Source: Aestuariivirga sp. (GTDB taxonomy: Bacteria > Pseudomonadota > Alphaproteobacteria > Rhizobiales > Aestuariivirgaceae). From it: 64,000 bases of DNA. The notes below the pieces were generated by a model. It saw only the letters and a program-made list of their open reading frames with translations. It was not told the origin of the DNA and did not search any database. Below are positions 14,936 through 23,731 of the stretch, piece after piece. Position numbers and translations under genes: made by a program. Position 1 is the first letter of the stretch. Every line of letters starts with the position of its first letter. The stretch is from NCBI RefSeq assembly GCF_020252395.1, contig NZ_JADCDB010000006.1, positions 1 to 64,000 of the forward strand, read 5' to 3'.

Positions 14936-16071
14936 CCGAGACAGTCTTCACCAACGCCCGTGTCATGCTGCCGGACGGGGTTCTGGAGGGCAGCGTGGTG
15001 GTGCGTGACGGCAAGATCTTCGAGGTGATCGAAGGCCGTGTCGCCGGGCCTGCCGAGGATCTCGATGGCGATTATCTGATCCCGGGCCTCGTCGAGCTCC
15101 ACACGGATCATCTGGAAAGCCACTTTCTGCCGCGCCCCGGCGTGGCCTGGCCTGCCATCCCCGCCGTCATGGCGCACGATGCGCAGGTCGCGGCGGCGGG
15201 CATCACCACCGTCTTCGATGCCCTGCGCGCGGGGAGCTTCGAGCCGGGCGATCGCTCGGCGCGCGAGGCCATGTCGCTGAGCGCCGCCATCGTCGAAGCT
15301 CAGGACAGCGGGCGGCTCCGCGCGCAGCACTTCATCCACCTGCGCTGCGAGCTGCCCTGCGCCGATACGGCCGAGTCGGCGGAGATGACGGCGCAGGCAG
15401 GGCCGCTTCACCTGATCTCCATCATGGACCACACGCCAGGTGCGCGGCAGTTCGTATCGATCGATAAGTTCCGCGAATATTACATCGGCAAGAAGCTGAT
15501 CCTGCCCGAACACATGGATGGCTACATTGCCGTCCGCCAGGAGATGCAGGCAAAGCATGCCTCAGCCAACAAGCAGGCGGTTCTCGCGCTGGCGTCACGG
15601 CTCGGCGTGCGTCTGGCGAGCCATGATGACGCCACCGAGCTGCATGTCGAGGAAGCGATCGCCGACGGGGTGACCATTGCCGAATTCCCGACCACGCGGG
15701 AAGCGGCCCAGGCCGCCCACCGCAATGGTCTTGCGGTTCTCATGGGTGCTCCCAACGTGGTGCGTGGCGGGTCGCATTCCGGCAATATCCCGGCGGCGGA
15801 TGTGGCGGCGGGCGGGCACCTCGATGTGCTGTCGTCCGACTATGTGCCGTCGAGCCTGCTGCCCGCCGCCTTCCGGCTGGCGGAGACGGTGCCGGGCATG
15901 AGCCTCGCGGCCGCCATGCGGACCATCACCATCAATCCTGCGCGGGCCGCCGGCCTCGACGACCGCGGCGCCATCGAACCGCATCGCCGGGCCGATATGA
16001 TTCAGGTGCGCGTCAGGGATGGCATTCCCGCCGTGCGCCGGGTGTGGCGCGAAGGCCGGCGGGTGATGTGA
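14932..16071 (+). CDS. phnM: PhnM, ribose 1-methylphosphonate 5-triphosphate diphosphatase
   Basis: Amidohydrolase-fold enzyme of 379 residues that removes pyrophosphate from the ribosylated phosphonate before C-P cleavage. It closely resembles E. coli PhnM: metal-ligand start VELHTDHLESH, LRCELPCADT, MDHTPGARQF, SHDDATELHV, APNVVRGGSHSGN and LSSDYVPSSLL are all in place. The ATG at 14932 overlaps the preceding stop, and the TGA overlaps the phnN start by one base. This copy is taken as the canonical PhnM; a divergent second copy follows phnN. Confidence 0.93.
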   Translation: MTETVFTNARVMLPDGVLEGSVVVRDGKIFEVIEGRVAGPAEDLDGDYLIPGLVELHTDHLESHFLPRPGVAWPAIPAVMAHDAQVAAAGITTVFDALRAGSFEPGDRSAREAMSLSAAIVEAQDSGRLRAQHFIHLRCELPCADTAESAEMTAQAGPLHLISIMDHTPGARQFVSIDKFREYYIGKKLILPEHMDGYIAVRQEMQAKHASANKQAVLALASRLGVRLASHDDATELHVEEAIADGVTIAEFPTTREAAQAAHRNGLAVLMGAPNVVRGGSHSGNIPAADVAAGGHLDVLSSDYVPSSLLPAAFRLAETVPGMSLAAAMRTITINPARAAGLDDRGAIEPHRRADMIQVRVRDGIPAVRRVWREGRRVM

Positions 16072-16676
16072 TGGCGGTTGCCAACGGCCATCTCATCCTC
16101 GTGGTCGGGCCCAGCGGCGCGGGCAAGGACGCCGTGATGACGGGCGCGCGAGCCGCTCTGAAGCCGGAGGATAATGTCGTCTTCCCGCGCCGCTTCGTCA
16201 CCCGCCTCAGCAACCCCGATACCGAGGACCATGTGTCGATGACCGAGATGGAGTTTGCCGTGGCGGTGGCCGATGGCGCCTTCGCGCTGTGGTGGCGGGC
16301 GCACGGCAATTCCTATGGCATCGGCCGTTTCGTCGAGAGCCACCTCGACTCCGGCGCGACGGTGGTGGTGAACTGCTCGCGCGCCTCCGTCGCCGATGCG
16401 CGCGACCGCTTCGCCGATATGACAGTGATCGAGATCACCGCGCCCGAGGACGTGCTCGTGAGCCGCATCGTGGCGCGCGGGCGCGAAACGGCTGGGCAGG
16501 CGCGCGAGCGCGTCACGCGCAAGGCGCCGGATTATCCGCCGGGCGTGCGGGTCGAACGCATCGTCAACGACCGTACGCTCGGCGAGGCGGTTGCGGAGTT
16601 CTGCGCCATCCTGCGCAGCCTCAAGGGCGCTGAACCGCGCCCCGGCGGCAGCGCGATCTCGCTGCGGGCGTCGTGA
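16071..16676 (+). CDS. phnN: PhnN, ribose 1,5-bisphosphate phosphokinase
   Basis: Kinase of 201 residues with a guanylate-kinase-like P-loop, GPSGAGKD near residue 15. It phosphorylates ribose 1,5-bisphosphate to PRPP, which feeds nucleotide, His and Trp synthesis and so recovers the ribose used by the C-P lyase. The start at 16071 overlaps the phnM stop (TGATG arrangement); an in-frame GTG three bases upstream is possible. It overlaps the second phnM by 4 nt. Confidence 0.92.
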   Translation: MAVANGHLILVVGPSGAGKDAVMTGARAALKPEDNVVFPRRFVTRLSNPDTEDHVSMTEMEFAVAVADGAFALWWRAHGNSYGIGRFVESHLDSGATVVVNCSRASVADARDRFADMTVIEITAPEDVLVSRIVARGRETAGQARERVTRKAPDYPPGVRVERIVNDRTLGEAVAEFCAILRSLKGAEPRPGGSAISLRAS

Positions 16677-17812
16677 CCTCCGGGGAGCTGATCATTTCCG
16701 GGGGCCTCTGTCTGTTGCCGGGGCGGGGCCTCGTTGCAGCCGACGTCGTGTGCGGCGGGGGCAGCATTGCGGCGATCAGGGCGCCGGGCAGCGGTGGCGC
16801 GGGCGGCATCGACGCGGCGGGATGCCTGGTCCTGCCGGGCATCGTGGACATCCATGGCGACGCTTTCGAGCGCCAGATCATGCCGCGGCCAGGGACCATG
16901 TTTCCGCTCGATATCGCGATGCTCGACACCGACCGCCAACTCGTCGCCAACGGCATCACCACGGCCTATCACGGCATCACCATCTCCTGGGAGCCGGGGC
17001 TCAGGAGCCTCGCGCAGTCGCTGCAGATCATCGGCGCGCTCGACCGGCTGGAGCCGGATCTCCTCGCCGACAACCGGCTCCACATCCGCTGGGAAACCTA
17101 TGCGCTCGATGAAATGGACGCCGTGCTTGATCTGCTGGCGCGGCCGAAGACGCCGCTGCTTGCCTTCAACGATCACACCTCGCCGCTGCCGAAGTTGAAG
17201 GACCCGCAAACCGCCTATCGGCGCCATGCCGAGCGCGCCATGGTGGAGACCGGCCTCTACATCGCCCAGTGCGGGCGGATGCTGTCGCGCGCGGACGAGG
17301 TTCCGGCGGCGGTTGCCGCCATGGCCGCGGCGGCGCGAAGCCATGGCGTGCCGATGCTCTCGCACGACGACCGGTCGCCGGACGAGCGCGGCTTCTTCCG
17401 AGGATTAGGCGTGCGCATTGCCGAATTTCCCGTGACAGCCGGCACGCTGGCCGCCAGCGCCGCCGGGGGCGACCTTGTGGTGCTGGGCTCTCCCAACGTG
17501 GTGCGGGGCGGCAGCCACACCGGCGCCATCGGCGCCGAGCAGGCAGTGCGCGAGGGGACATGCGCGATCCTCGCCTCGGACTATTACTACCCCGCGATGT
17601 TGCGCGCGGCCCTGCTGCTGGCGGCGCGGGGCGTGCTGCCGCTGGAACGCGCCTGGGGCATGATCAGCGCCGTTCCCGCCGAAGCTGCGGGTCTTGCCGA
17701 CCGCGGGCGCATTGCGGAAGGCTTGCGGGCGGACATCGTGGTGCTGGATGAGAAATCTCAGTTGCCGGTGGCGACGGTTGCCGCCGGCAAGCCGGTCTAC
17801 CGCAGCCGCTAG
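16673..17812 (+). CDS. phnM: Second PhnM-type amidohydrolase
   Basis: Amidohydrolase of 379 residues, the same length as the first PhnM but clearly diverged. Shared marks are the IHGDAFERQIMPRPG opening, LHIRWE in place of LHLRCE, NDHTS, SHDD, SPNVVRGGSHTGA and LASDYYYPAML. The YREYY segment of the canonical copy is missing, and the middle differs most. The GTG start overlaps the phnN stop. It could act on the same triphosphate, on other ribosylated phosphonates, or on a side product. Its 3' end overlaps the convergent phnE gene by 4 nt. Confidence 0.85.
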   Translation: MTSGELIISGGLCLLPGRGLVAADVVCGGGSIAAIRAPGSGGAGGIDAAGCLVLPGIVDIHGDAFERQIMPRPGTMFPLDIAMLDTDRQLVANGITTAYHGITISWEPGLRSLAQSLQIIGALDRLEPDLLADNRLHIRWETYALDEMDAVLDLLARPKTPLLAFNDHTSPLPKLKDPQTAYRRHAERAMVETGLYIAQCGRMLSRADEVPAAVAAMAAAARSHGVPMLSHDDRSPDERGFFRGLGVRIAEFPVTAGTLAASAAGGDLVVLGSPNVVRGGSHTGAIGAEQAVREGTCAILASDYYYPAMLRAALLLAARGVLPLERAWGMISAVPAEAAGLADRGRIAEGLRADIVVLDEKSQLPVATVAAGKPVYRSR

Positions 17813-18627
17813 TTCGGCGTGGCCTTGCTGCCCGCAATGGCGGTTCGCAGTTGGGTGGAGAGGCGGTCAATGACCGAGACGGTGATCAGGATCATGATGA
17901 TCAGGAAGGCGACCTTTTGCCATTCCAGCGTGCGGATCATCTCCGAGAGTTCGAGGCCGATGCCGCCGGCTCCCACGATGCCGATGATGGTGGCCGAGCG
18001 TGTGTTCGATTCGAAATAATATAGATACTGGCTGATCAGCACCGGGGCCACTTGTGGCAGGATGCCGAAGCGGATGGCGTGAAGGCGCGATCCGCCCGAT
18101 GCGATCACACCCTCGACGGGCCGCTTGTCGGAAGCCTCGATCGCCTCCGAGAATAGCTTGCCGAAGGACCCGATGTCGGAGATCGCGATGGCGAATACGC
18201 CGGCGAAGGGGCCGAGCCCCACCACATTCACCCAGATCAGGGCCCAGACGAGAGTATCGACGCCGCGCAGCGTATCGAACCCGCGGCGCGCGAAGAAGCG
18301 AAGGATCTGCGACACCGTGGTGTTGCGCGCCGCGATGAGGCTCAGCGGAAAGGCGATGACGGCGGCGAGCGTGGTGCCGAGCAGTGCGATTGCAACCGTT
18401 TCGGCAAGCGCCTTGATGTAGCGCCAGAGGCTTGCATTGTCGCCCCAGTCCGGCGGGAACATGAGCACGACGAACTTGCCGAGGCTGCCCAGGCCGACCA
18501 GGAACTTGGTGAGCGAGAAGCCAAGATGCCACAGCCCGAAGACGAGCACGGCGATAGCCCCGAGTGTCAGGAGCCAGCCGCCCCAGGCCGGAGCCGCATG
18601 CGCCGTCTTCGGTGAGGCGTTGGCCAT
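17809..18627 (-). CDS. phnE: Phosphonate ABC transporter permease PhnE (distal copy)
   Basis: Inner-membrane permease of 272 residues. One N-terminal helix and a core of further helices surround the cytoplasmic EAA-type loop, and the family segment IIGIVGAGGIGLEL follows a YYFESNTRSA stretch. With the adjacent PhnE, PhnD and PhnC it forms a phosphonate importer; two different PhnE subunits probably make a heterodimeric channel. One base separates it from the upstream phnE stop. Its end overlaps the convergent phnM copy by 4 nt, so both operons stop within the same few bases without room for a terminator. Confidence 0.92.
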   Translation of the reverse strand: MANASPKTAHAAPAWGGWLLTLGAIAVLVFGLWHLGFSLTKFLVGLGSLGKFVVLMFPPDWGDNASLWRYIKALAETVAIALLGTTLAAVIAFPLSLIAARNTTVSQILRFFARRGFDTLRGVDTLVWALIWVNVVGLGPFAGVFAIAISDIGSFGKLFSEAIEASDKRPVEGVIASGGSRLHAIRFGILPQVAPVLISQYLYYFESNTRSATIIGIVGAGGIGLELSEMIRTLEWQKVAFLIIMILITVSVIDRLSTQLRTAIAGSKATPN

Positions 18628-18628
18628 G

Positions 18629-19519
18629 TCAGTGCGTCTCCGCGATGAAGCGCCGCCGCACGCGTTCCGTAATCAGGTCGATCAACGCGACGGTGATGAT
18701 GATGAGCACCAAGATGGCGGAGACATCCGGATAGTAGAATTTGCGGATCGCTTCCATCAGATCCTGGCCGATGCCGCCTGCGCCGACGAAGCCCATGACC
18801 GAGGCGCCGCGCACATTGATCTCGAAACGGAGCAGGGCGTAGCTCACGAAGTTGGAGAGAACCTGCGGCAGCACGGCGAAGCGCATCGTCTTGGTCCAGG
18901 ACGCGCCGCTGGCGATGAGGCCTTCGACGGGCTTCTGATCGATGTTCTCCAGCACTTCATAGAAGAGTTTGCCGAGAGCGCCGGTCGTGTGCACGATGAT
19001 GGCGAGAACGCCAGCGATTGGCCCGAGCCCAAAAGCGATGACGAAGACCAGCGCGAAGACGAGTTCCGGCACAGTGCGGCAAAACTCGAGGATGCGCCGC
19101 ACGCCAAAGCGCACCGGCGCCGAGACCCCGAGATTGCCGGCGGCGAGGAAGCACAGAAGAAAGCCGAAGAGTGCGCCCAGAACGGTGGCGACATAGGCAA
19201 TGAGCAGCGTATCGGCGAGAAGCCTCAGCCATTTGCCGAGGCCCCAGAACCAGCCCGGAATATCGAACAGGACGAAGCTTCCGGCATAGGGTCCCGAGTC
19301 GAGGATGAAGATACGGCCGATGTAGTTCGGGAATTTGTGGATGTTGGAGAAGAACAGCCCCAGATCCACCTCGGCAAGCCAGCCCGCGGCCAGTACGGCC
19401 AGCGCCACGCCCGTGGCGAAGACGAGAAACCGCCGGCGCTTGCGGGCCACTTCCGCCGCATAGGACGCTGCAAGCTGCGCGATGGTGGGCGGTGCGGGTG
19501 AGTAGGCGGAACGTGTCAT
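18629..19519 (-). CDS. phnE: Phosphonate ABC transporter permease PhnE (proximal copy)
   Basis: Permease of about 296 residues. After a soluble N-terminal stretch and a first helix (FLVFATGVALAVLAAGWL), the core carries the EAA loop and VMGFVGAGGIGQDL. It pairs with the second PhnE. The start at 19519 (MTRSAYSPAPP) is chosen since the frame from 19567 begins almost at the phnD stop; neither has a clear ribosome site, so the N-terminus is uncertain by up to 16 residues. It lies between phnD and the distal phnE. Confidence 0.9.
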   Translation of the reverse strand: MTRSAYSPAPPTIAQLAASYAAEVARKRRRFLVFATGVALAVLAAGWLAEVDLGLFFSNIHKFPNYIGRIFILDSGPYAGSFVLFDIPGWFWGLGKWLRLLADTLLIAYVATVLGALFGFLLCFLAAGNLGVSAPVRFGVRRILEFCRTVPELVFALVFVIAFGLGPIAGVLAIIVHTTGALGKLFYEVLENIDQKPVEGLIASGASWTKTMRFAVLPQVLSNFVSYALLRFEINVRGASVMGFVGAGGIGQDLMEAIRKFYYPDVSAILVLIIITVALIDLITERVRRRFIAETH

Positions 19520-19581
19520 GTGGGGGGCGCGAGACGGATGGAACCCGCGCCGGGCCAAGCCCCGCACGGGTTCCGGATCGG

Positions 19582-20490
19582 TCAGGACTTGCGCAGCGAG
19601 TCAACGAACTTGTTCAGCTCAACGATGCCCTGATAGGCAGTGTTGTCGGTGGGGACCCAAATTTGTTGCTGGCCGTCAGTCATCACCTGGAAGGCCTCTG
19701 CGTCGTTCTTGTCGATGGCGAACATGGCGTCCTTGATGGCGGTCTGGAGTTCGGCCGGCAGTGTCGTCAGCATGGCGAAGGGCGAGTTCACGATCTGGTC
19801 CGACTTGAAGATGATGCGGAAGTCACCATACTTCGCCATGTTCTTGCGCTCCATGCGCATCAGCATCGACTCGTTCTCGTCGTTCCACCAATTGAAGGCG
19901 CCGTCGACCTGGCCCTGCTGCAGGGCGATGATCGCGTTCTCATGGCTGCCGGTGTAGACGACATTGGCGAAAAACTCTTCCGGCTTGATGCCCATCTTGT
20001 TGAGCGCGAAGCGCGGCACGTTGTTACCCGAGGTGGAATTCGGGTCGACGAGGCCGAGGTTCTTGCCCTTGAGATCCTCGATCTTCTGGTAAGGTGAGTC
20101 CTTCTTCACGTAGAGCACCGAATAGTAGCCCTTGGTGCCGTCCTTGTTCACTTCCATCGCGAAAGCGTCGATCTTGGCGCCGTTCATGAGGGCACGGGCG
20201 AAGGCCGAGGGACCATATTTGGCAACATGGATATTGCCGGCGATCTGACCTTCGACGACCGCAGCATAGTCATTGGCGATGCGCAGCTTCACCGGCACGC
20301 CGAGCTGCTTGGACATGTACTGGATGAAGGGCTCATAGCGCTGCTCGACGCCGGTCGCATTCTCATCGGGAACGACGGCGAAGGTAAGCTCGGGGACCTC
20401 CGCCTTCCAGTCGGCAAGGGCGGCGGTGCCGCTGACCGAGAGGGTGGCAAGGCCGGCGGCGGCCTGCAGAAGGTGACGGCGATTCATCAT
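19582..20490 (-). CDS. phnD: Phosphonate ABC transporter substrate-binding protein PhnD
   Basis: Periplasmic binding protein of 302 residues that captures phosphonates. The signal peptide (NRRHLLQAAAGLATL, cleavage near ALA) also has a twin-arginine look. The mature part shows the family pattern: FAVVPDENATGVEQRYEPF, the VAKYGPSAFARA loop, DPNSTSGNNVPRF and GSHENAIIALQQGQVDGAF. AGGAG about 10 nt upstream of the start supports it. It is the second gene of phnCDEE. Confidence 0.94.
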   Translation of the reverse strand: MMNRRHLLQAAAGLATLSVSGTAALADWKAEVPELTFAVVPDENATGVEQRYEPFIQYMSKQLGVPVKLRIANDYAAVVEGQIAGNIHVAKYGPSAFARALMNGAKIDAFAMEVNKDGTKGYYSVLYVKKDSPYQKIEDLKGKNLGLVDPNSTSGNNVPRFALNKMGIKPEEFFANVVYTGSHENAIIALQQGQVDGAFNWWNDENESMLMRMERKNMAKYGDFRIIFKSDQIVNSPFAMLTTLPAELQTAIKDAMFAIDKNDAEAFQVMTDGQQQIWVPTDNTAYQGIVELNKFVDSLRKS

Positions 20491-20531
20491 GGGTAGGGCT
20501 CCTGTTTGGATGGTCGATGAGGGAGGCTCAA

Positions 20532-21341
20532 TCAGGCCGCGCTGGGTAACGCCGCGGACCCGTTCAACTGCCGTGCTGCCGCCTCCTCTAGGTCCAGCAC
20601 GTCGTTCGCTTCAAGACCGTAGAGGTCGATGACGATGTCGTCCGTCAGCATCTCGGGCGTGCCGTCGAAGACCACGCGGCCCGCCTTCATGCCGATGAGG
20701 CGCGTGCAGTATTCGCGCGCCAGTTCGAGGGAGTGGAGATTGCACATCACCGTGATGCCCGCCTCGCGGTGGAGGTCCCTGAGCGAGTCCATCACGATCT
20801 TGGTGTTGCGCGGGTCGAGCGAGGCGACAGGCTCGTCGGCGAGGATGATGCGCGGGTCCTGCACCAGGGTGCGGGCGATGGCGACGCGTTGCTGCTGGCC
20901 GCCCGACAGGCTTTCGGCGCGCTGGTCCGCCAGATCGGCGAGGTCGAGGCGGTCGAGCGCGCGCAGCGCCCGGAGCTTCTCGTCATCGGGCCAGGCCTTG
21001 AGCAGGGCGGGAACCAGCGACATGTGATTGATCCGGCCCATGAGCACGTTGGTGAGCACGTCGAGGCGGCCCGTCAGGTTGAACTGCTGGAAGATCATGC
21101 CGCAGGACGACCGCCAGTCGCGCAGCGCCTTGCCGCGCAGGCCGGTGACGTCCTTGCCGTGGAACGCGATGCGGCCCTCGGACGGGTCGACGAGGCGGTT
21201 GATGCAGCGGAGCAGCGTCGACTTGCCCGCTCCCGAGCGGCCGATTACGCCGACGAAGGAGCCATCGGCGATGCCGGCGGTAACGCCCGCAAGGGCTGGC
21301 TTGCCGCCGAAACGTTTGCCGAGATTCTCGATGCTGAGCAT
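20532..21341 (-). CDS. phnC: Phosphonate ABC transporter ATP-binding protein PhnC
   Basis: ATPase of 269 residues driving the phosphonate importer. Walker [10 protein letters not shown] is near residue 34, Q-loop and signature [16 protein letters not shown] follow, and Walker B is [20 protein letters not shown] lies 6 nt before the ATG. It heads the operon phnC-phnD-phnE-phnE behind a multi-repeat Pho box. Confidence 0.95.
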   Translation of the reverse strand: MLSIENLGKRFGGKPALAGVTAGIADGSFVGVIGRSGAGKSTLLRCINRLVDPSEGRIAFHGKDVTGLRGKALRDWRSSCGMIFQQFNLTGRLDVLTNVLMGRINHMSLVPALLKAWPDDEKLRALRALDRLDLADLADQRAESLSGGQQQRVAIARTLVQDPRIILADEPVASLDPRNTKIVMDSLRDLHREAGITVMCNLHSLELAREYCTRLIGMKAGRVVFDGTPEMLTDDIVIDLYGLEANDVLDLEEAAARQLNGSAALPSAA

Positions 21342-21380
21342 GTGCGCCTTCCTTCAGATGTTTCCGTTAAGACCCACGCA

Positions 21381-21420
21381 ACAACAGCTGCGTGACAGCG
21401 AGATTGCAGCTTTGTGACAG
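21381..21420 (-). promoter_or_regulatory. Tandem Pho box upstream of phnC
   Basis: Read on the minus strand there are four 7-mers at an exact 11-bp period: CTGTCAC (21414-21420), CTGCAAT (21403-21409), CTGTCAC (21392-21398) and CTGTTGT (21381-21387), with 4-nt linkers AAAG, CTCG and GCAG. The first three match the PhoB consensus CTGTCAT at six, four and six positions; the fourth matches at five. Such extended arrays bind two PhoB dimers in known promoters. The phnC start is 40 bp downstream of the array, and a weak -10 candidate (TCTTAA) lies between. Confidence 0.85.
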
Positions 21421-21439
21421 CTGGGGGCGCGCCTCCGGT

Positions 21440-22621
21440 TCAGGCGAAGGGATTGCGGCTGGCGAGCCGGGCCCACACCAGCTTCGGATGCAGCCTGGAG
21501 AAGCGTGGCGCGCGCTTGGCCGCGGACGCCGCGGTCATGTGTTTTCCGTGCCACTCAAAGCGAGACCCGGCGCAGCCAGCAATGAAGACGAGCGGCAGCA
21601 TTGCGTCGCGAAGCAGAATGGCAGTGAGCGAACAGGGCCAGCCGGCAGACCGCAAGAGCAGCAATTCGGGTATGTACCAAGCCGCCAAGTATGCCGCGGC
21701 ATGAACCGGCAGGGAAAGCCCGAGGTCGTAAAGGCCGATGAGCAGCATCACGAGCGGCGGCAGGCTTCCCGCCAGAACCTCGGGCGCGAAAAGCATCGGG
21801 AAGCTGGCGCGGCGAAGCCTGGCCCAGCGCACTTGCCGTTTCCAGACCTGCGCCGCGTTGCGCGGCCCCACCAGCTGCGGAAACGGTCCGGCAAGACGGA
21901 TGCGTTGTCCCCGGCCGCGCATCATCTTGGTTGCCGCGGCGTCCTCCGCGGGCTCGGATGCGAGCTGTGCGAAGCCGCCGTTATCGAGATCGGCGCGGCG
22001 GAAGAACAGCGTCTTGCCCTGCGCAAAGCCGCGCCCCAGCATGTCGACCGCATATTGCATGCGCGCCTGATAGGAGTTGAGGAAGGCGCATTCCAGCCCG
22101 GCCCAGAAGCCCTCGGGCAGGAGGCCAACCGGCGGCGCGCTGACCATGCCTGCCCCTGTCTCCATCGCCTGCATCAGCCGGTCCAGATAATCCGGCGGGG
22201 TGAAGACATTGCTGTCGACGAAGACGATATAGTCGTGACTCGACTGGCGGAAGCCCTTGGCCATGTTGTTCAGCTTCGGATTAGCACCAATTGCGTCTGC
22301 GCCGGTCAGCAGACGCGCGTTGCGGCCCGGGTGCCGCGCCAGCACGCTGCGCACCAGCGGAATGACGGGATCTGCCGCGTCCTCGACGCAGAACAGAATT
22401 TCGTAATCGGGATAGCGGATCGCGAAGGTCGACTGGAGTGTTTCATTGGAAAACGGCTCAAGGCCGCAGAGCGGGCGAACAAGCGTTATGGGCGGCCGTT
22501 GCCGGGGCGGCGTTCCGGTGCGGCCCCGGCGGCAACGCCACAGGGCCAGTCCATTGGCTGCGATCTGGACGGAGAGGGCGGCGGCGCAGAAGCCAAGGCA
22601 GGCAAGTCCCAATATCGACAT
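21440..22621 (-). CDS. GT21-type membrane glycolipid glycosyltransferase
   Basis: Protein of 393 residues like ceramide glucosyltransferases. An N-terminal helix is followed by a GT-A domain with FVDSN as the D-x-D-like site, AEDAAATKMM as the third Asp region and the Q-x-x-R-W motif in RQVRW, then C-terminal helices. Homologues in Agrobacterium and Mesorhizobium are processive lipid glycosyltransferases that make glycosyl-diacylglycerols, some under phosphate limitation. It is the third gene of the plcP-agt-gt21 set, so the acceptor is probably diacylglycerol or a monoglycosyl lipid. A ceramide acceptor cannot be excluded. Confidence 0.82.
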   Translation of the reverse strand: MSILGLACLGFCAAALSVQIAANGLALWRCRRGRTGTPPRQRPPITLVRPLCGLEPFSNETLQSTFAIRYPDYEILFCVEDAADPVIPLVRSVLARHPGRNARLLTGADAIGANPKLNNMAKGFRQSSHDYIVFVDSNVFTPPDYLDRLMQAMETGAGMVSAPPVGLLPEGFWAGLECAFLNSYQARMQYAVDMLGRGFAQGKTLFFRRADLDNGGFAQLASEPAEDAAATKMMRGRGQRIRLAGPFPQLVGPRNAAQVWKRQVRWARLRRASFPMLFAPEVLAGSLPPLVMLLIGLYDLGLSLPVHAAAYLAAWYIPELLLLRSAGWPCSLTAILLRDAMLPLVFIAGCAGSRFEWHGKHMTAASAAKRAPRFSRLHPKLVWARLASRNPFA

Positions 22622-22675
22622 GGAGATTCCGCTACAAGCTGCGAACGGAGGTGCGATGGGGAGGCGGCGCCGCCG

Positions 22676-23731
22676 TCATCGCGGCAGCGCGAAGGACGCA
22701 TCCTGCGGGTCACGGCGCGATGTCATGCGCCCGCAGGGAACGAGCCACGACTCGAACATGTCAGCGCAGGTCCGCCAGCTGAACTTCCTCGAACCTTCCT
22801 CCACCGCCTTGCGGTCGAGGGTGAGGGCCCGTTCCACGGCATCCTCAAGACGATCGGCGATGATGCCGGTGATGCCGTTGTCGACGACATCGAGAGGGCT
22901 TGGCGCATTGTACGCGGCCACCGGAGTGCCGCAGGCCATGGCCTCGAGCATGACAAGGCCGAAGGTGTCTGTCCGGCTCGGAAACACCATCACGTCCGCA
23001 GCGGCGTGGGTGCGGGCATAGTCTTCGCCATGCCGGAAGCCGAGGAAATAGGCATCGGGTGCGAGCTTCTGCAGCCGCCCGCGTTCGGGGCCATCGCCAA
23101 CCAGCACCTTGCTGCCCTTCACCTTCAGCGCGATGAAATCGTCGATGCCCTTTTCCACCGCCAGCCGGCCGGCATAAAGAATGATCGGGCGCGGCAGGCC
23201 GAGGTGGTCGGGCGGATAGGGTTTGAATAGCGCGCGATCGACGCCGCGCGTCCAGATTTTCACGTTCCGGAACTTCCGGCGGCCGAGTTCGGCGCCGATC
23301 GATTTGGTCGGCACCATCACCGCCTGGCTCGGTGCATGAAAGCGCCGCAGTACCTCCCAGCCGAGGCTCAGCACCCCGGGGAGCGGAATGCGCGCGGCGG
23401 CATATTCGGCAAAGCGCGTGTGGAAACCGGTGGTGAACTTCAGGCCCTCGCGCAGGCAGACGCGCCGCGCGGTCCAGCCGAGGGGGCCTTCGGTGGCGAT
23501 GTGGATCACGTCCGGAGCGATGGCGGCGATCTCGGAGCGCATCGCCGCGGTGGAGGTGAGGGTCAGCGTGATCTCGCGGTAAAACGGCAGCGGCCGCGAC
23601 GGGCGTCCCTCCGGATCGATGGTGCGGACGTCGTGGCCCTTGGCCCGGAGTTCCGCGATGAGGGCATTGAGGGTGCGGACAACCCCGTTAACCTGCGGGG
23701 ACCAGGCGTCGGTCACGATCAGAATGCGCAT
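22676..23731 (-). CDS. GT4 glycosyltransferase, Agt-like
   Basis: GT-B fold enzyme of 351 residues. The start MRILIVTDAWSPQVNGVVRT is the classical opening of glycolipid-forming GT4 enzymes, and the C-terminal donor site has ADVMVFPSRTDTFGLVMLEA (E-x7-E type). In marine and rhizobial bacteria an equivalent gene, agt, lies next to plcP and makes monoglucosyl- or glucuronosyl-diacylglycerol from diacylglycerol under phosphorus stress. It overlaps the 3' end of plcP by 44 nt. The N-terminus is placed at 23731 by family alignment; the frame extends upstream inside plcP. Confidence 0.85.
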   Translation of the reverse strand: MRILIVTDAWSPQVNGVVRTLNALIAELRAKGHDVRTIDPEGRPSRPLPFYREITLTLTSTAAMRSEIAAIAPDVIHIATEGPLGWTARRVCLREGLKFTTGFHTRFAEYAAARIPLPGVLSLGWEVLRRFHAPSQAVMVPTKSIGAELGRRKFRNVKIWTRGVDRALFKPYPPDHLGLPRPIILYAGRLAVEKGIDDFIALKVKGSKVLVGDGPERGRLQKLAPDAYFLGFRHGEDYARTHAAADVMVFPSRTDTFGLVMLEAMACGTPVAAYNAPSPLDVVDNGITGIIADRLEDAVERALTLDRKAVEEGSRKFSWRTCADMFESWLVPCGRMTSRRDPQDASFALPR

